This document shows, one piece after another, positions 44,750 to 53,058 of a DNA stretch of 64,000 nucleotides. The stretch's first letter is position 1. Every line of letters begins with the position of its first letter. The position numbers were made by a program, and so were the translations under genes. Source of the stretch: Haladaptatus sp. DYF46 (GTDB taxonomy: Archaea > Halobacteriota > Halobacteria > Halobacteriales > Haladaptataceae); assembly GCF_021083305.1 (NCBI RefSeq), contig NZ_JAJFAY010000004.1, positions 186,001 through 250,000 on the forward strand. The letters run 5' to 3'. The notes below the pieces were generated by a model. It had not been told where the DNA came from and made no database searches. It was given only the letters and a program-made list of their open reading frames with translations.

Positions 44750-44787
44750 GGTCCGCCGGGCGGACCGAGCGGACGTTTTGCGTCCGC
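44750..44787. repeat. two adjacent hairpins in the gap 44610-44906
   Basis: A near-perfect palindrome GGTCCGCC-G-GGCGGACC lies at 44750-44766. The stem GCGGACG/CGTCCGC with a TTTTG loop is at 44769-44787. They lie between two convergent genes, so a bidirectional terminator or repeat element is plausible. Confidence 0.5.
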
Positions 44788-44856
44788 GAGGGGAGCAGGC
44801 GGTGGGGTGGGTGGTCCTTAGCGACTGCAATCACCATCGTCGTCGTTGGGTGACTT

Positions 44857-44895
44857 CACCCGGCTTCTCCACCCGACTTCTTCATCCGGCTCCTC
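44857..44895. repeat. three degenerate 13-nt tandem repeats
   Basis: CACCCGGCTTCTC, CACCCGACTTCTT and CATCCGGCTCCTC follow one another at 44857-44869, 44870-44882 and 44883-44895. They lie just after the end of the convergent HAD gene and have no open frame of note. Confidence 0.55.
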
Positions 44896-44906
44896 CACTT
44901 CCCCGC

Positions 44907-45590
44907 TCACACGCCGAGTTCGTCGGCGAAGTCGTGCAGCGAATCGACGGTCAGGACCGGTTCGCCGTCGAACGGTTCCCACGGCATGTCCTTCCGATTC
45001 AGCCACACTCCCTGCATCCCGGCGTGGCTCGCGCCCATCACGTCGAACCACCCGGCGGTGACGTGGGCGAGTTCCGCTATCGGCGTGCCGATTCTGTCCG
45101 CGGCGTGGCGATACAGTTCCGCGTCGGGTTTGAACGTCGCCACCTCGTCGGCGCTGATGGTGTCCGAAAGCAGGTCGCCGATGTCCGCGTGTTCGACCAT
45201 CGATTCGAGCATCTCGGGGTTGCCGTTGGAGACGACGTAGCAGTCGTAGCCGCCGTCACGCAACCGCTCGATGCCGTCCCGAACGTCGTCGAACACGTCG
45301 AGTTCGTGGTAGACGGCGAGGATTTCGTCGCGCTCCTCGTTCGAGACGTCGGCGTCGTGGACCGAAAGGGCGTATTCGAGCGCGTCGCGATTCATCTCGT
45401 AGAACGGCTGGTAGGCGTCCACGTGGTTCGCGACGAAGGTGTATTCGAGCGACCGGGCGCGCCAGAGTTTCGAGACCGGTTCCGGGTCGGAAACGCGCTC
45501 GGCGAGCGCTTTCTCCGCGGCGTCCACGTCTACCAGCGTACTGTACGAGTCGAACGTCACCGTCGAAACGCGGTCGGGGTCGAAGACCAT
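44907..45590 (-). CDS. haloacid dehalogenase type II (HAD superfamily)
   Basis: A 227-residue HAD enzyme of the L-2-haloacid dehalogenase group. The nucleophile Asp is in VTFDSYSTLVDVDAA (residue about 14). The Arg of RARSLEYTF, the Ser-Asn-Gly in VVSNGNPEM, the Lys in VATFKPDAE and the AGWFDVMGASHAG segment with its Asp complete the type II signature. It may dehalogenate L-2-haloacids or act on other small acids. Length is normal. It converges on the MBL gene across the hairpin-rich gap. Confidence 0.88.
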   Translation of the reverse strand: MVFDPDRVSTVTFDSYSTLVDVDAAEKALAERVSDPEPVSKLWRARSLEYTFVANHVDAYQPFYEMNRDALEYALSVHDADVSNEERDEILAVYHELDVFDDVRDGIERLRDGGYDCYVVSNGNPEMLESMVEHADIGDLLSDTISADEVATFKPDAELYRHAADRIGTPIAELAHVTAGWFDVMGASHAGMQGVWLNRKDMPWEPFDGEPVLTVDSLHDFADELGV

Positions 45591-45660
45591 ATGTCGAGTC
45601 GGTTTGGGTGGCGACGAGTTAACCGCTGGGGGCTTGAGCGTCGGAGGAGGGCGACAGTAC

Positions 45661-45670
45661 GATTATCAAT
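45661..45670 (+). promoter_or_regulatory. TATA-like box of the SHOCT gene
   Basis: GATTATCAAT is centred about 26 nt before the ATG at 45691, consistent with a leaderless transcript. Confidence 0.4.
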
Positions 45671-45690
45671 TTCCCCGTCGTACGGCCGCT

Positions 45691-46038
45691 ATGACCACGA
45701 CAACGGGCGATTCGCTCCTTCGACTCCTCGTCGTCGCGCTTCTCGTCCTGCTGTTGGTGCCGATGCTGGTGATGTTCTTCGCCTTCCCGATGATGGGCGG
45801 ATGGATGATGGGTGGCCGGTACGGCGGATACGGCGCGATGTCCGTCTGGGGGTGGCTGATCATGCTCCTTCCATTCGGTCTCCTCGTCGCCCTCGGCGTT
45901 CTCGTCTACCGAATACTTCGTGACGGCGAGTTCGGAACCGACCCCGCGCTCTCCGAACTGCGGATGGCCTATGCCCGCGGCGACATCTCGGAAGAGGAGT
46001 TCGAGCGACGACGGGAGCGACTCCGCGACGAGGACTGA
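45691..46038 (+). CDS. membrane protein with C-terminal SHOCT domain
   Basis: A 115-residue protein with two membrane helices (LLRLLVVALLVLLLVPMLVMFF and WGWLIMLLPFGLLVALGVLV). The loop between them is Gly/Met rich (MMGGWMMGGRYGGYG). A C-terminal SHOCT motif reads ELRMAYARGDISEEEFERRRERL. SHOCT domains are short oligomerisation modules. Function is unknown. ATG 45691 is favoured by the TATA-like box. Confidence 0.8.
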   Translation: MTTTTGDSLLRLLVVALLVLLLVPMLVMFFAFPMMGGWMMGGRYGGYGAMSVWGWLIMLLPFGLLVALGVLVYRILRDGEFGTDPALSELRMAYARGDISEEEFERRRERLRDED

Positions 46039-46041
46039 CGG

Positions 46042-46515
46042 TCAGTCCGCAGTGTGGCCGCTATCGTCCCGCATCTCCTTCGGGTTCATCATCCCCTCCT
46101 TGACCCCGAATCGGACGAGCGCGGCGTTCACGGGGTAGGCGAACAGGAATCCGACCGAGAGCGAGAAGACGAGCGATCCCCAGAACAGAACCTCGTCGAA
46201 TTTCGCTCCCCCCGCCAACAGGAGGTCGGTGCCGATGGCCGTGATTTCCATGACGGTTATCGACGGCGTCTCGCTGTAAAGGGCGTCCATGAACGCGGAC
46301 CGGAACTCCTCTCCTTCCTGCATCAACGGTCCCATCGTCAGCGCGTAGCCGAACACGTACGCGAGGGCGAACGTCCCCGCGGCCTGTACGAGCGTGCTTC
46401 CGGTGGCGAGCGCGCCCGCGATGGAGACCATTCCGACGACCTCTCCTGCTCCACATCCGGAGTAACAGTGTGCGGTGGAGCGAAAACCGCGACGCCAGAG
46501 CGAGTCGTACTCCAT
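46042..46515 (-). CDS. DUF4396 membrane protein
   Basis: A 157-residue integral membrane protein of the DUF4396 family. It begins MEYDSLWRRGFRSTAHCYSGCGAGEV and continues through helices with VGMVSIAGALATGSTLVQAAGTF, SITVMEITAIGTDLLLAGG and FWGSLVFSLSVGFLFAYPVNAAL. His and Cys in AHCYSGCGAGE are typical and may bind metal, though this is not shown. The frame is open further upstream, through an aldo/keto reductase relic, so a long fused reading frame exists. I take ATG 46515 as the true start. Confidence 0.8.
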   Translation of the reverse strand: MEYDSLWRRGFRSTAHCYSGCGAGEVVGMVSIAGALATGSTLVQAAGTFALAYVFGYALTMGPLMQEGEEFRSAFMDALYSETPSITVMEITAIGTDLLLAGGAKFDEVLFWGSLVFSLSVGFLFAYPVNAALVRFGVKEGMMNPKEMRDDSGHTAD

Positions 46516-47080
46516 GTCGCCCGAAGAGAGATCGATGTCGAGCGCTTCGACGGCCTCCTCCAAGTGTTCGATGCTGGTCGTCCCGACGATGGGTGCGTCC
46601 ACGGCGTCCCGGTGGAAGAGCCACGACAGCGCGATTTGCGCCATCGTGACGCCCTTCCCGTCGGCGAGTTCCTGTACGCGCTCGTTGATTTCGTCGCCGC
46701 CGCCTTCGGCGTAGGGGTGTTCGTGAGCGTAGTCGTCGGTCTTGCCGCGGGTGGTGTCCTCGAACGCCTCGTGTGGACGGGTGAGGAAGCCGCGGGCCAG
46801 CGGACTCCACGGGATGACGCCCATCCCTCCCTTCTCACAGAGCGGCAGCATCTCGCGTTCCTCCTCCCGATACGTGAGGTTGTAGTGGTTCTGCATCGTG
46901 ACGAACCGGTCCAATCCGATTCGTTCGCTGATGTACAGCGCCCCGGCGAGTTAGTGTGCCCACATCGAACTCGCGTCGAGGTAGCGCACCTTCTCACGTC
47001 GAATCGCGTCACCAGAACGTTCTGCGTTCTGGTTGGCTCGCGAGAACTCCGCTCTCGTGAACATCGTCCAGCGCCCGCAT
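46516..47080 (-). pseudogene. aldo/keto reductase relic with stop codon and hairpin insertion
   Basis: The C-terminal two-thirds of an aldo/keto reductase are recognisable, but broken. From 5' to 3' on the minus strand: TMRALDDVHESG (from about 47080), an insertion of roughly 60 bp that shifts the frame, KVRYLDASSMWAH, a TAA at 46951-46953, then LAGALYISERIGLDRFVTMQNHYN onward to DIDLSSGDMEY. The first part of the barrel, with the catalytic Asp, Tyr and Lys, is missing. The relic is joined in frame to the DUF4396 gene by its last codons. Function is lost. Confidence 0.8.
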
Positions 47081-47113
47081 GGTGGTTTTTCGCTCGCTTC
47101 CGCCGAGCAAAAA
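47011..47113. repeat. three hairpins in and beside the reductase relic (possible small mobile element)
   Basis: Perfect stem ACCAGAACG/CGTTCTGGT (47011-47033), near-perfect TCGCGAGA/TCTCGTGA (47038-47060) and TTTTT-C-GCTCG/CGAGCAAAAA (47086-47113). The first two lie inside the insertion that breaks the reductase frame. They resemble short palindromic repeats scattered in haloarchaeal genomes, but I cannot check copy number. No transposase or clear flanking repeats are visible. Confidence 0.6.
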
Positions 47114-47254
47114 GCACGGGCAACGGTGATTCGTTCGGCAAAAGCGGTCGCCTTCACGTTCAGAATTGCCCAATTCGGCTCAAACGAGGCCATTGATTTC
47201 GATAATACTAATTATTAGGAAACGAATACGATAGTTGACAGAGAAGCTGTAACA

Positions 47255-49477
47255 ATGATCGATGACATCCGCGTACTATCCGTTAACCCTCTCTCGGATG
47301 CGGGTGTTTCCTCGGATCGTCTCTCCGAAGTCGCAGACGATCTCTCCGTTTTGGAGGCACAATCCGCCGACGAAGCACTCGGTATGTTGGACGAGTATCA
47401 TATCGACTGCGTTCTCAGCGCTTACATGCTTCCAGAATCCGACGGCATCGAACTGTTACACGCGGTTAGAAAGAAGTGGGCCGACCTTCCGTTCCTCCTC
47501 TACACCGAATCCGGAAGCGAACGAATCGCCAGCGAGGCCATTTCCGCCGGCGTGAGCGATTATCTCCGCGCCGAGGAGACGGACGCGGAGACGCTCGTAG
47601 AGAGAGCGGAACGGTTGGTGCATCCGTCCGATACGAACGGACCGAACCGACGATTCAACCACTATCGATCCATCGTGCAGGCGATGGGTGACGGCGTGTA
47701 CACGCTGGATCCGAACGGGTACATGACCGCCGTCAACGATACGCTCGTCGATATCTCCGGGTACGAACGCGACGAACTCCTCGGCCAACACGTATCACTC
47801 CTGCTGGCCGAGGAGAGCGTGAAGCGTGGCACACGCCTCATCGAGGACCTCCTCGATGGCGGCGACGACGTCGGCACGATACGGGCGATACTCCATACGG
47901 CGGACGGGCGGACCATTTCGTGCGAAGGTCGAATCGGATTACTCGTTCACGACGACGTGTTTCGGGGGACGGTCGGCGTCTTCCGGAGTATCGAGGAACA
48001 CGAACACGTCAAGAGGGAACTCCGCGATGAGAAACGACGAATCGAGGAACTCCACGAGGTCGCATCCGAGATGGAGACGTGCCAGACGACGACCGACATC
48101 TGTGAGTTGACCGTCGAGGCCGCGGAAAGCATCCTCCAGTTCGACATCTGCGGCGTCGATCTCATCGAGGGCGACCACTTCGTCCCGGCCGCGATTTCGA
48201 CCGGCATGACGGACGACGGGTACACCGAACTCCGTATCGACGAGGGTATCGCCGGAAAAACACACCAGAACGGAGAAACCTACGTCCTCGACGACGTGCG
48301 AACGGAGTCGGATGCGGTTCCGGCACAGGCGGAGTATCGGTCCCTCCTCAGCGTCCCCATCGGCGACGTGGGTGTCTTTCAGGCGGGGTCCCGCGACGTC
48401 GCTTCCTTCGACCAAGACGACGCCGAACTGGCCGAACTGTTGCTTTCACACACCGTGGAAGCGCTTCGTCGAATCGTTTCACAGACCGCCCTCCGCGAAA
48501 GCGAGGAGAAGTATCGCACGCTGGTCGAACAGAGCCACGACGCGATTTACATCTACCGCAACGACAAGTTCGAGTTCATAAACCAGCGCGTGTGCGCGCT
48601 GTCCGGGTACACCCGTGACGAACTCATGGGGATGGAGATCTGGGAGTTGATACACCCGGACGACCGCGAGGAGGTACGGCGAATCGCGAGCGGTCGGGGT
48701 CGGGGCGAACGCTTCCCTCACTACGAAGCACGCGTCGAAACCAAGGAAGGAGATATCCATCACGTCGAATTCAGCGTCCGAGTCATCACGTACGACGGCG
48801 AACGGGCGTTTCTCGGCTCGGCCCGCGACGTGACGAAGCGAGAACAGAGAAAACAGGAACTCCAGCGGCAGAACGAGCGGTTGGAGGAGTTCGCCAGCGT
48901 CATCTCCCACGACTTGCGCAACCCGTTGAACGTCGCACAGGGACACCTCGAACTCGCCAGAGAGCGCGAGGAGGACGTTCACTTCGAGAAATCCGAAAAC
49001 GCCCTCGACCGCATGGAAACCCTGATCGCCGACCTATTGACGTTGGCACGAGAGGGGCACGTCGTCAACGAAACGGAGTCGGTCGAACTCCCGAAGATCG
49101 TACGACAGGCGTGGTCGAGCGTCGACACCTGCGAAAGCGTGCTCGTCGTGGACAAACTCGGCACTCTTGATGCCGACCCCGGCCGTCTGCAGGAACTGTT
49201 CGAAAACCTGTTTCGGAACGCCGTCGAACACGCCGGGGACGAGACAACCGTTCGCGTCGGCGAACTGACGGACGGCTTTTTCGTGGAGGACGACGGTCCC
49301 GGAATCCCGCCCGAAGACCGCGAGGCCGTGTTCGAACACGGGTACACGACGGTACGGGCCGGGTCGGGATTGGGGCTGTCGATAGTCTCAACCATCGCCA
49401 ATGCCCACGGGTGGTCTATCTCCGTTCGCGACGGACCGGACGGCGGGGCTCGGTTTCGGATTTGCGGGATCCAGTAG
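47255..49477 (+). CDS. hybrid histidine kinase: degenerate receiver, PAS, GAF, PAS, HisKA, HATPase
   Basis: A 740-residue cytosolic sensor kinase. Residues 1-120 have a receiver-like fold, but the phosphoacceptor position is Ala56 (CVLSAYMLP), the acidic pair is absent and the late Lys is missing. A first PAS (about 132-250), a GAF domain (about 270-410) and a second PAS (about 413-530) follow. The HisKA box has H552 (ISHDLRNPLN). The ATPase motifs are ENLFRNAVEH, VEDDGPGIP and GSGLGLSIV. No response regulator is adjacent. The protein is expected to sense small ligands or redox state; the signal is unknown. Confidence 0.92.
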   Translation: MIDDIRVLSVNPLSDAGVSSDRLSEVADDLSVLEAQSADEALGMLDEYHIDCVLSAYMLPESDGIELLHAVRKKWADLPFLLYTESGSERIASEAISAGVSDYLRAEETDAETLVERAERLVHPSDTNGPNRRFNHYRSIVQAMGDGVYTLDPNGYMTAVNDTLVDISGYERDELLGQHVSLLLAEESVKRGTRLIEDLLDGGDDVGTIRAILHTADGRTISCEGRIGLLVHDDVFRGTVGVFRSIEEHEHVKRELRDEKRRIEELHEVASEMETCQTTTDICELTVEAAESILQFDICGVDLIEGDHFVPAAISTGMTDDGYTELRIDEGIAGKTHQNGETYVLDDVRTESDAVPAQAEYRSLLSVPIGDVGVFQAGSRDVASFDQDDAELAELLLSHTVEALRRIVSQTALRESEEKYRTLVEQSHDAIYIYRNDKFEFINQRVCALSGYTRDELMGMEIWELIHPDDREEVRRIASGRGRGERFPHYEARVETKEGDIHHVEFSVRVITYDGERAFLGSARDVTKREQRKQELQRQNERLEEFASVISHDLRNPLNVAQGHLELAREREEDVHFEKSENALDRMETLIADLLTLAREGHVVNETESVELPKIVRQAWSSVDTCESVLVVDKLGTLDADPGRLQELFENLFRNAVEHAGDETTVRVGELTDGFFVEDDGPGIPPEDREAVFEHGYTTVRAGSGLGLSIVSTIANAHGWSISVRDGPDGGARFRICGIQ

Positions 49478-49500
49478 TCCCATGGATCCCCTTCCCCGAA

Positions 49501-50541
49501 CTACAGCCACCGAAACCCGTCCACGGTCGGTGCTGGCAGCGGACTCGACTGTAACCCGGCGTTCGGTTCCGGATCGTTGTATCCCCGCGGAGCGACGTCG
49601 TTCGGTCCGTCCGGGTAGAACAACGACGCCAACAGTTGAATCTGTCCGCGGCCGACGCCGAGTTCGAACTGCCCGCCGCCGTACAGGCGAACCCCCCGTT
49701 CGGCACAGTAATCGAGCGCGTCGAACAGCGATTCCACGCTTCCGAAGCGCGACGGCTTGATGTTCAGCCATCGCGGTTCGAACGGGCGCGATTCGATGCT
49801 TTCGACGCCCGTGATCGGTGCATCCCACGACACGCGCTCGCTCGCGGAATCGAGCACGGCCGCGGTTTCGTCGGTGTACGCGGGGTCCTCGATGACGGCG
49901 TCCGGCAACGCGTCGGCGACGCGCTGGTACAGTTCCGCGTTCGGGGATTGACCCACCTCGGCCTCGCCGTACTCCGCTTTCATGTCCACGATGCGGACCC
50001 GCTCCGTCGCGGCCAGTTCCGAGACGAGTTCGTCGTCCCACTCCGGCGTGGCGTCGAGTTTGAACCCCAACTCGGGATCGATATCGAGCCAATCGCGTAC
50101 CCGCTCGGCGCTCGGCGGGTCGCCCAACCGCGTACTCACGACGAACCGCACCTGTTCGGGCGTGCGGTCGAGGAGCGACGCGAGGTCCGTGTCGGCCTGC
50201 CGAAGCGCGAGGTCGAGCGCCGCGCTCTCGAAGGCCCACTGGCGGTAGTGTCGGAAGTCCTCCCGTGACGGTCCGACGGGGAACAGGTCGAGTTTCGATA
50301 GCTCCGCCGAGAACTCATCGAGGGTGTAGGAACCGGTCAGGCCGAACTCCAACTCCTCCAATCCGCGCTGGTCCTCCGCGTCGTACGTCACATCCTCGCC
50401 CTTTCCGATTTCGCCGCCGCCACGGAGGGTGATTTCGGTCGTGACGCGCGTGAAATCACTCGACGTCTCGCGTTCGTGCGGTTCGAACGAACAGGAGTCG
50501 ATTTCGAGCGACAGGTCCGCGACTGACTCGTAGAGTGTCAT
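49501..50541 (-). CDS. enolase-superfamily protein
   Basis: A 346-residue protein with an enolase-like TIM-barrel arrangement. Likely active-site residues are visible in order: the lysines of FKLDATPEW, Asp in RIVDMKAEYG, Glu in AVIEDPAY, Asp in SWDAPITG and Lys in NIKPSRFGS. This resembles o-succinylbenzoate synthase and the mandelate-racemase-like groups, but the exact reaction is unclear. The N-terminal capping domain is about 120 residues long. It is a single gene, convergent with the histidine kinase gene. Confidence 0.7.
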   Translation of the reverse strand: MTLYESVADLSLEIDSCSFEPHERETSSDFTRVTTEITLRGGGEIGKGEDVTYDAEDQRGLEELEFGLTGSYTLDEFSAELSKLDLFPVGPSREDFRHYRQWAFESAALDLALRQADTDLASLLDRTPEQVRFVVSTRLGDPPSAERVRDWLDIDPELGFKLDATPEWDDELVSELAATERVRIVDMKAEYGEAEVGQSPNAELYQRVADALPDAVIEDPAYTDETAAVLDSASERVSWDAPITGVESIESRPFEPRWLNIKPSRFGSVESLFDALDYCAERGVRLYGGGQFELGVGRGQIQLLASLFYPDGPNDVAPRGYNDPEPNAGLQSSPLPAPTVDGFRWL

Positions 50542-50637
50542 CGTACGATGAAACGAGCGGAATCGGGATAACTTTCGGGTCGATTTCCGTCGACTGACGA
50601 TTCTCCACGGTATTTCGTCCGACTGAAACGACGACCT

Positions 50638-52191
50638 CTAGCCGTTCGAGGCTAACCATCTGGCCAACGGTTTCGGATACTCCTCGCCGAGCGTGACGCC
50701 GTATCTGTCCTGTTCCTCGGGGGTGAGTCGCCACGGTTCGTGTGCCTTCTCGTCGGGCACGTCCCGTAGTTCCGGGAGCCAGTATTTCACGTACGTCGCG
50801 TCCGGGTCGTAACGGTCGGCCTGCCACTGCACGTCGAACGAGCGGTTTCGTGAATCGTTGCCGACGCCAGCGATGTACGCCCAGTTGCCGTAGTTGCTCG
50901 CCGGGTCGTAATCCACGAGTTTAGTTTCGAAGTACGCCGCTCCTTTCCGCCAGTCGATTCGGAGGTCGGTCGCCAGCACGCTGGCGACGTTCTGCCGCCC
51001 GCGATTCGACATGTACCCCGTCCCGTTCAACTCCCGAATGTTGGCGTCCACGAACGGGATGCCAGTTTCCCCGCGTTTCCAGCGCTCGAATTCGCTTTCT
51101 CCGTCGCCTCCGATTTCGCCATCCCTGTTCCTTCCGTTTTCGCCATTTCCGTCCCCTCCGCTTCCACCCCTCCCGTCTTCCTCCCCGCTTCGCCAGTCGA
51201 TGGTTCGACGACGGATTCTCTCCCGCTTGAAGGCCTGATTTCCGTGTTTGGCGAACTGAAACTGGAAGAAATCCCGCCACAGCAGTTCGAACACGAGCCA
51301 GTACGTCGATTCGTTTTTGACCCGCTTCCGTTCGTATCGCTCGACGGTTTCGAACACCGTCCGCGGCGACAGACACCCCGAGTTGAGCCACGGCGAGAGC
51401 TTCGAGGAGTAATCCGACCCCAACAGCCCGTTTCGCGTCTCCTTGTACCCTCGGAGACGGTCGCGTTTCCAGACGTACCGTTCCAACCGATCGAGCCCCG
51501 CCGTTTCGCCGCCTTCGAAGTCGAGGACGCTTCGTTCGTCCGGCGTCACCGGTTCCACTCCGAGGTCGACGAACGACGGAACCGTTCCGGGTTCGATTTC
51601 GCCACCGTCACCGACTTCAGTCGGTACCGGCGGAAGCCTCGTCGGCGCTTCGATGGGAGGGCGAACCCCAGCGTCGGAACGCTCGACCGTCCCTCGAAAC
51701 GACGTGAACGTGTCGTCGATGTCGGTGACCGATACTGACAGGTCGTCGGGATGATAGAGCGTGTGGCCCCACATCGCTTCGATATCGGTGTCTCCTCGCG
51801 TCTCCGAATCGCGGATTTCCCTCGTCACCGCGTGCTCGACGGCCCGCTCCTCCGCCGTCGGCGCGGTGTGGAAGCTCACGACGTCGGCGTCGATGGCCGC
51901 CGCGAGCGACGGAACGACCTCCTCGGGCCGTCCGTGGCGAACGACCAGTTCGTTTCCCATCCCGCCGAGCGACGCTCCGAGGGTCTCGACGCTCTCCCGG
52001 AGAAATCGCGTTCGGTGGCTTCCCGTCTTCGTGTATCGAAACGAGCATTCCCCGCCGTACTCCCTCGAACCGAACGCCCGTGGGTCGAAGCAGTACACGC
52101 AGAGGAGTCGGTCTGCATCGGTCGCGGCGACGAGCGCGCGGTTGTCGCGAACGCGGAGGTCGGTCCGAAACCAGACGAGCGCGGTTTCCAT
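50638..52191 (-). CDS. DASH-type cryptochrome / photolyase
   Basis: A 517-residue FAD flavoprotein. The alpha/beta domain opens TALVWFRTDLRVRDNRAL and has the CFDPRAFG and KTGSHRTRFLRES phrases of DASH members. The FAD domain contains ELNGTGYMSNRGRQNVASV, IDWRKGAAYFETKLVDYD, and NYGNWAYIAGVGNDSRN, again DASH-like. It should repair pyrimidine dimers (chiefly in single-stranded DNA) or sense blue light. An extra low-complexity insertion of about 35 residues (Gly, Asp, Asn, Glu rich) lies near residue 350, encoded about 51090-51190. It follows the HAD-IIA gene on the same strand, 9 bp away. Confidence 0.9.
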   Translation of the reverse strand: METALVWFRTDLRVRDNRALVAATDADRLLCVYCFDPRAFGSREYGGECSFRYTKTGSHRTRFLRESVETLGASLGGMGNELVVRHGRPEEVVPSLAAAIDADVVSFHTAPTAEERAVEHAVTREIRDSETRGDTDIEAMWGHTLYHPDDLSVSVTDIDDTFTSFRGTVERSDAGVRPPIEAPTRLPPVPTEVGDGGEIEPGTVPSFVDLGVEPVTPDERSVLDFEGGETAGLDRLERYVWKRDRLRGYKETRNGLLGSDYSSKLSPWLNSGCLSPRTVFETVERYERKRVKNESTYWLVFELLWRDFFQFQFAKHGNQAFKRERIRRRTIDWRSGEEDGRGGSGGDGNGENGRNRDGEIGGDGESEFERWKRGETGIPFVDANIRELNGTGYMSNRGRQNVASVLATDLRIDWRKGAAYFETKLVDYDPASNYGNWAYIAGVGNDSRNRSFDVQWQADRYDPDATYVKYWLPELRDVPDEKAHEPWRLTPEEQDRYGVTLGEEYPKPLARWLASNG

Positions 52192-52200
52192 GCGGTCCGT

Positions 52201-52986
52201 TCAGTCCGCGAGCACTTCCCCTATCTCCCTAACTGAGTCGAGTACGTAGTCCGGCGTCACCGTCGACTCGGCGAGGTCCGCGGCCGTCGTCACGCCCGAA
52301 CGGACCAGCGCCGTCGTCGCTCCGATCCGCTCCCCGAGTGCGATATCGGTGTCGAGTCTGTCGCCCACGACGAGACACTCCTCGGGCGACACGCCGAGGT
52401 GGGACAGCGCGGCCCGCCCCGCGTCCGCCGACGGCTTTCCGAGGACGTGGTCCGGGTCCCGCCCCGCCACGCCCGCGATGGCGTTGAGGATGGCACCCGA
52501 CCCCGGAACCAGTCGCTCGCGGGCGGGTATCGTCACGTCCGGGTCCGTTCCGACGAACGTCGCCCCGTCTTCGAGCGCCCAGAACGCCTCCGTGAGCGCC
52601 TCGTAGTCGAACGCGCGGTCGATGGACGCGACGACCACGTCGGCCACATCCGGATCGTCGCGAACCCTGAACCCGCGCGATTCGAGCAACTCGCCGAGAT
52701 ACGCCTCTCCGACGACGAAGACGTCCCGTCCGGCGTGTTCGGCTTCGAGAAACTCCGCCGTGACGAGCGCCGAGGTGAGTACCTCCTCGGCGTCGATGGC
52801 GATATCGCTGGCCGCGAGTCTGTCGACGTAGTGTTCCGGCGGTCGAGTCGGATTGTTCGAGAAGAAAAGGGGCGTGATTCCCGCCTCCCGTAACTCCCTC
52901 ACGGCGTCCGCCGCACCGGGCAAGCCGTCGTCGCCGCGAACGAGCGTTCCATCCACGTCCACAACCGCGCCGCGATAGGTCGCCAT
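52201..52986 (-). CDS. HAD-IIA family phosphatase (NagD-like)
   Basis: A 261-residue phosphatase of HAD subfamily IIA. Motif I is VDVDGTLVRGDDGLPGA (nucleophile and acid-base Asp). Motif II is in LFFSNNPTRPPEHY. The GKPSADAG segment carries the Lys, and motif IV is VVGDRLDTDIALG. The C2a cap lies between. It may act on sugar phosphates, nucleotides or phosphoglycolate; the substrate is not determined. The gene is 9 bp upstream of the cryptochrome gene, so they likely share a transcript. Confidence 0.9.
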   Translation of the reverse strand: MATYRGAVVDVDGTLVRGDDGLPGAADAVRELREAGITPLFFSNNPTRPPEHYVDRLAASDIAIDAEEVLTSALVTAEFLEAEHAGRDVFVVGEAYLGELLESRGFRVRDDPDVADVVVASIDRAFDYEALTEAFWALEDGATFVGTDPDVTIPARERLVPGSGAILNAIAGVAGRDPDHVLGKPSADAGRAALSHLGVSPEECLVVGDRLDTDIALGERIGATTALVRSGVTTAADLAESTVTPDYVLDSVREIGEVLAD

Positions 52987-53058
52987 TGGCGGGGTAGACG
53001 GACCCCGGGGTGTTGAGTCGTCCGGTGGAGCGGTAGACTACGACCGACGGATGGCGGT

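Noticed and set aside
46042-46914. Single natural fusion of a reductase and DUF4396
   Set aside because: The reductase part lacks its catalytic start and carries a stop and insertion, so I treat it as relic plus a separate DUF4396 gene.
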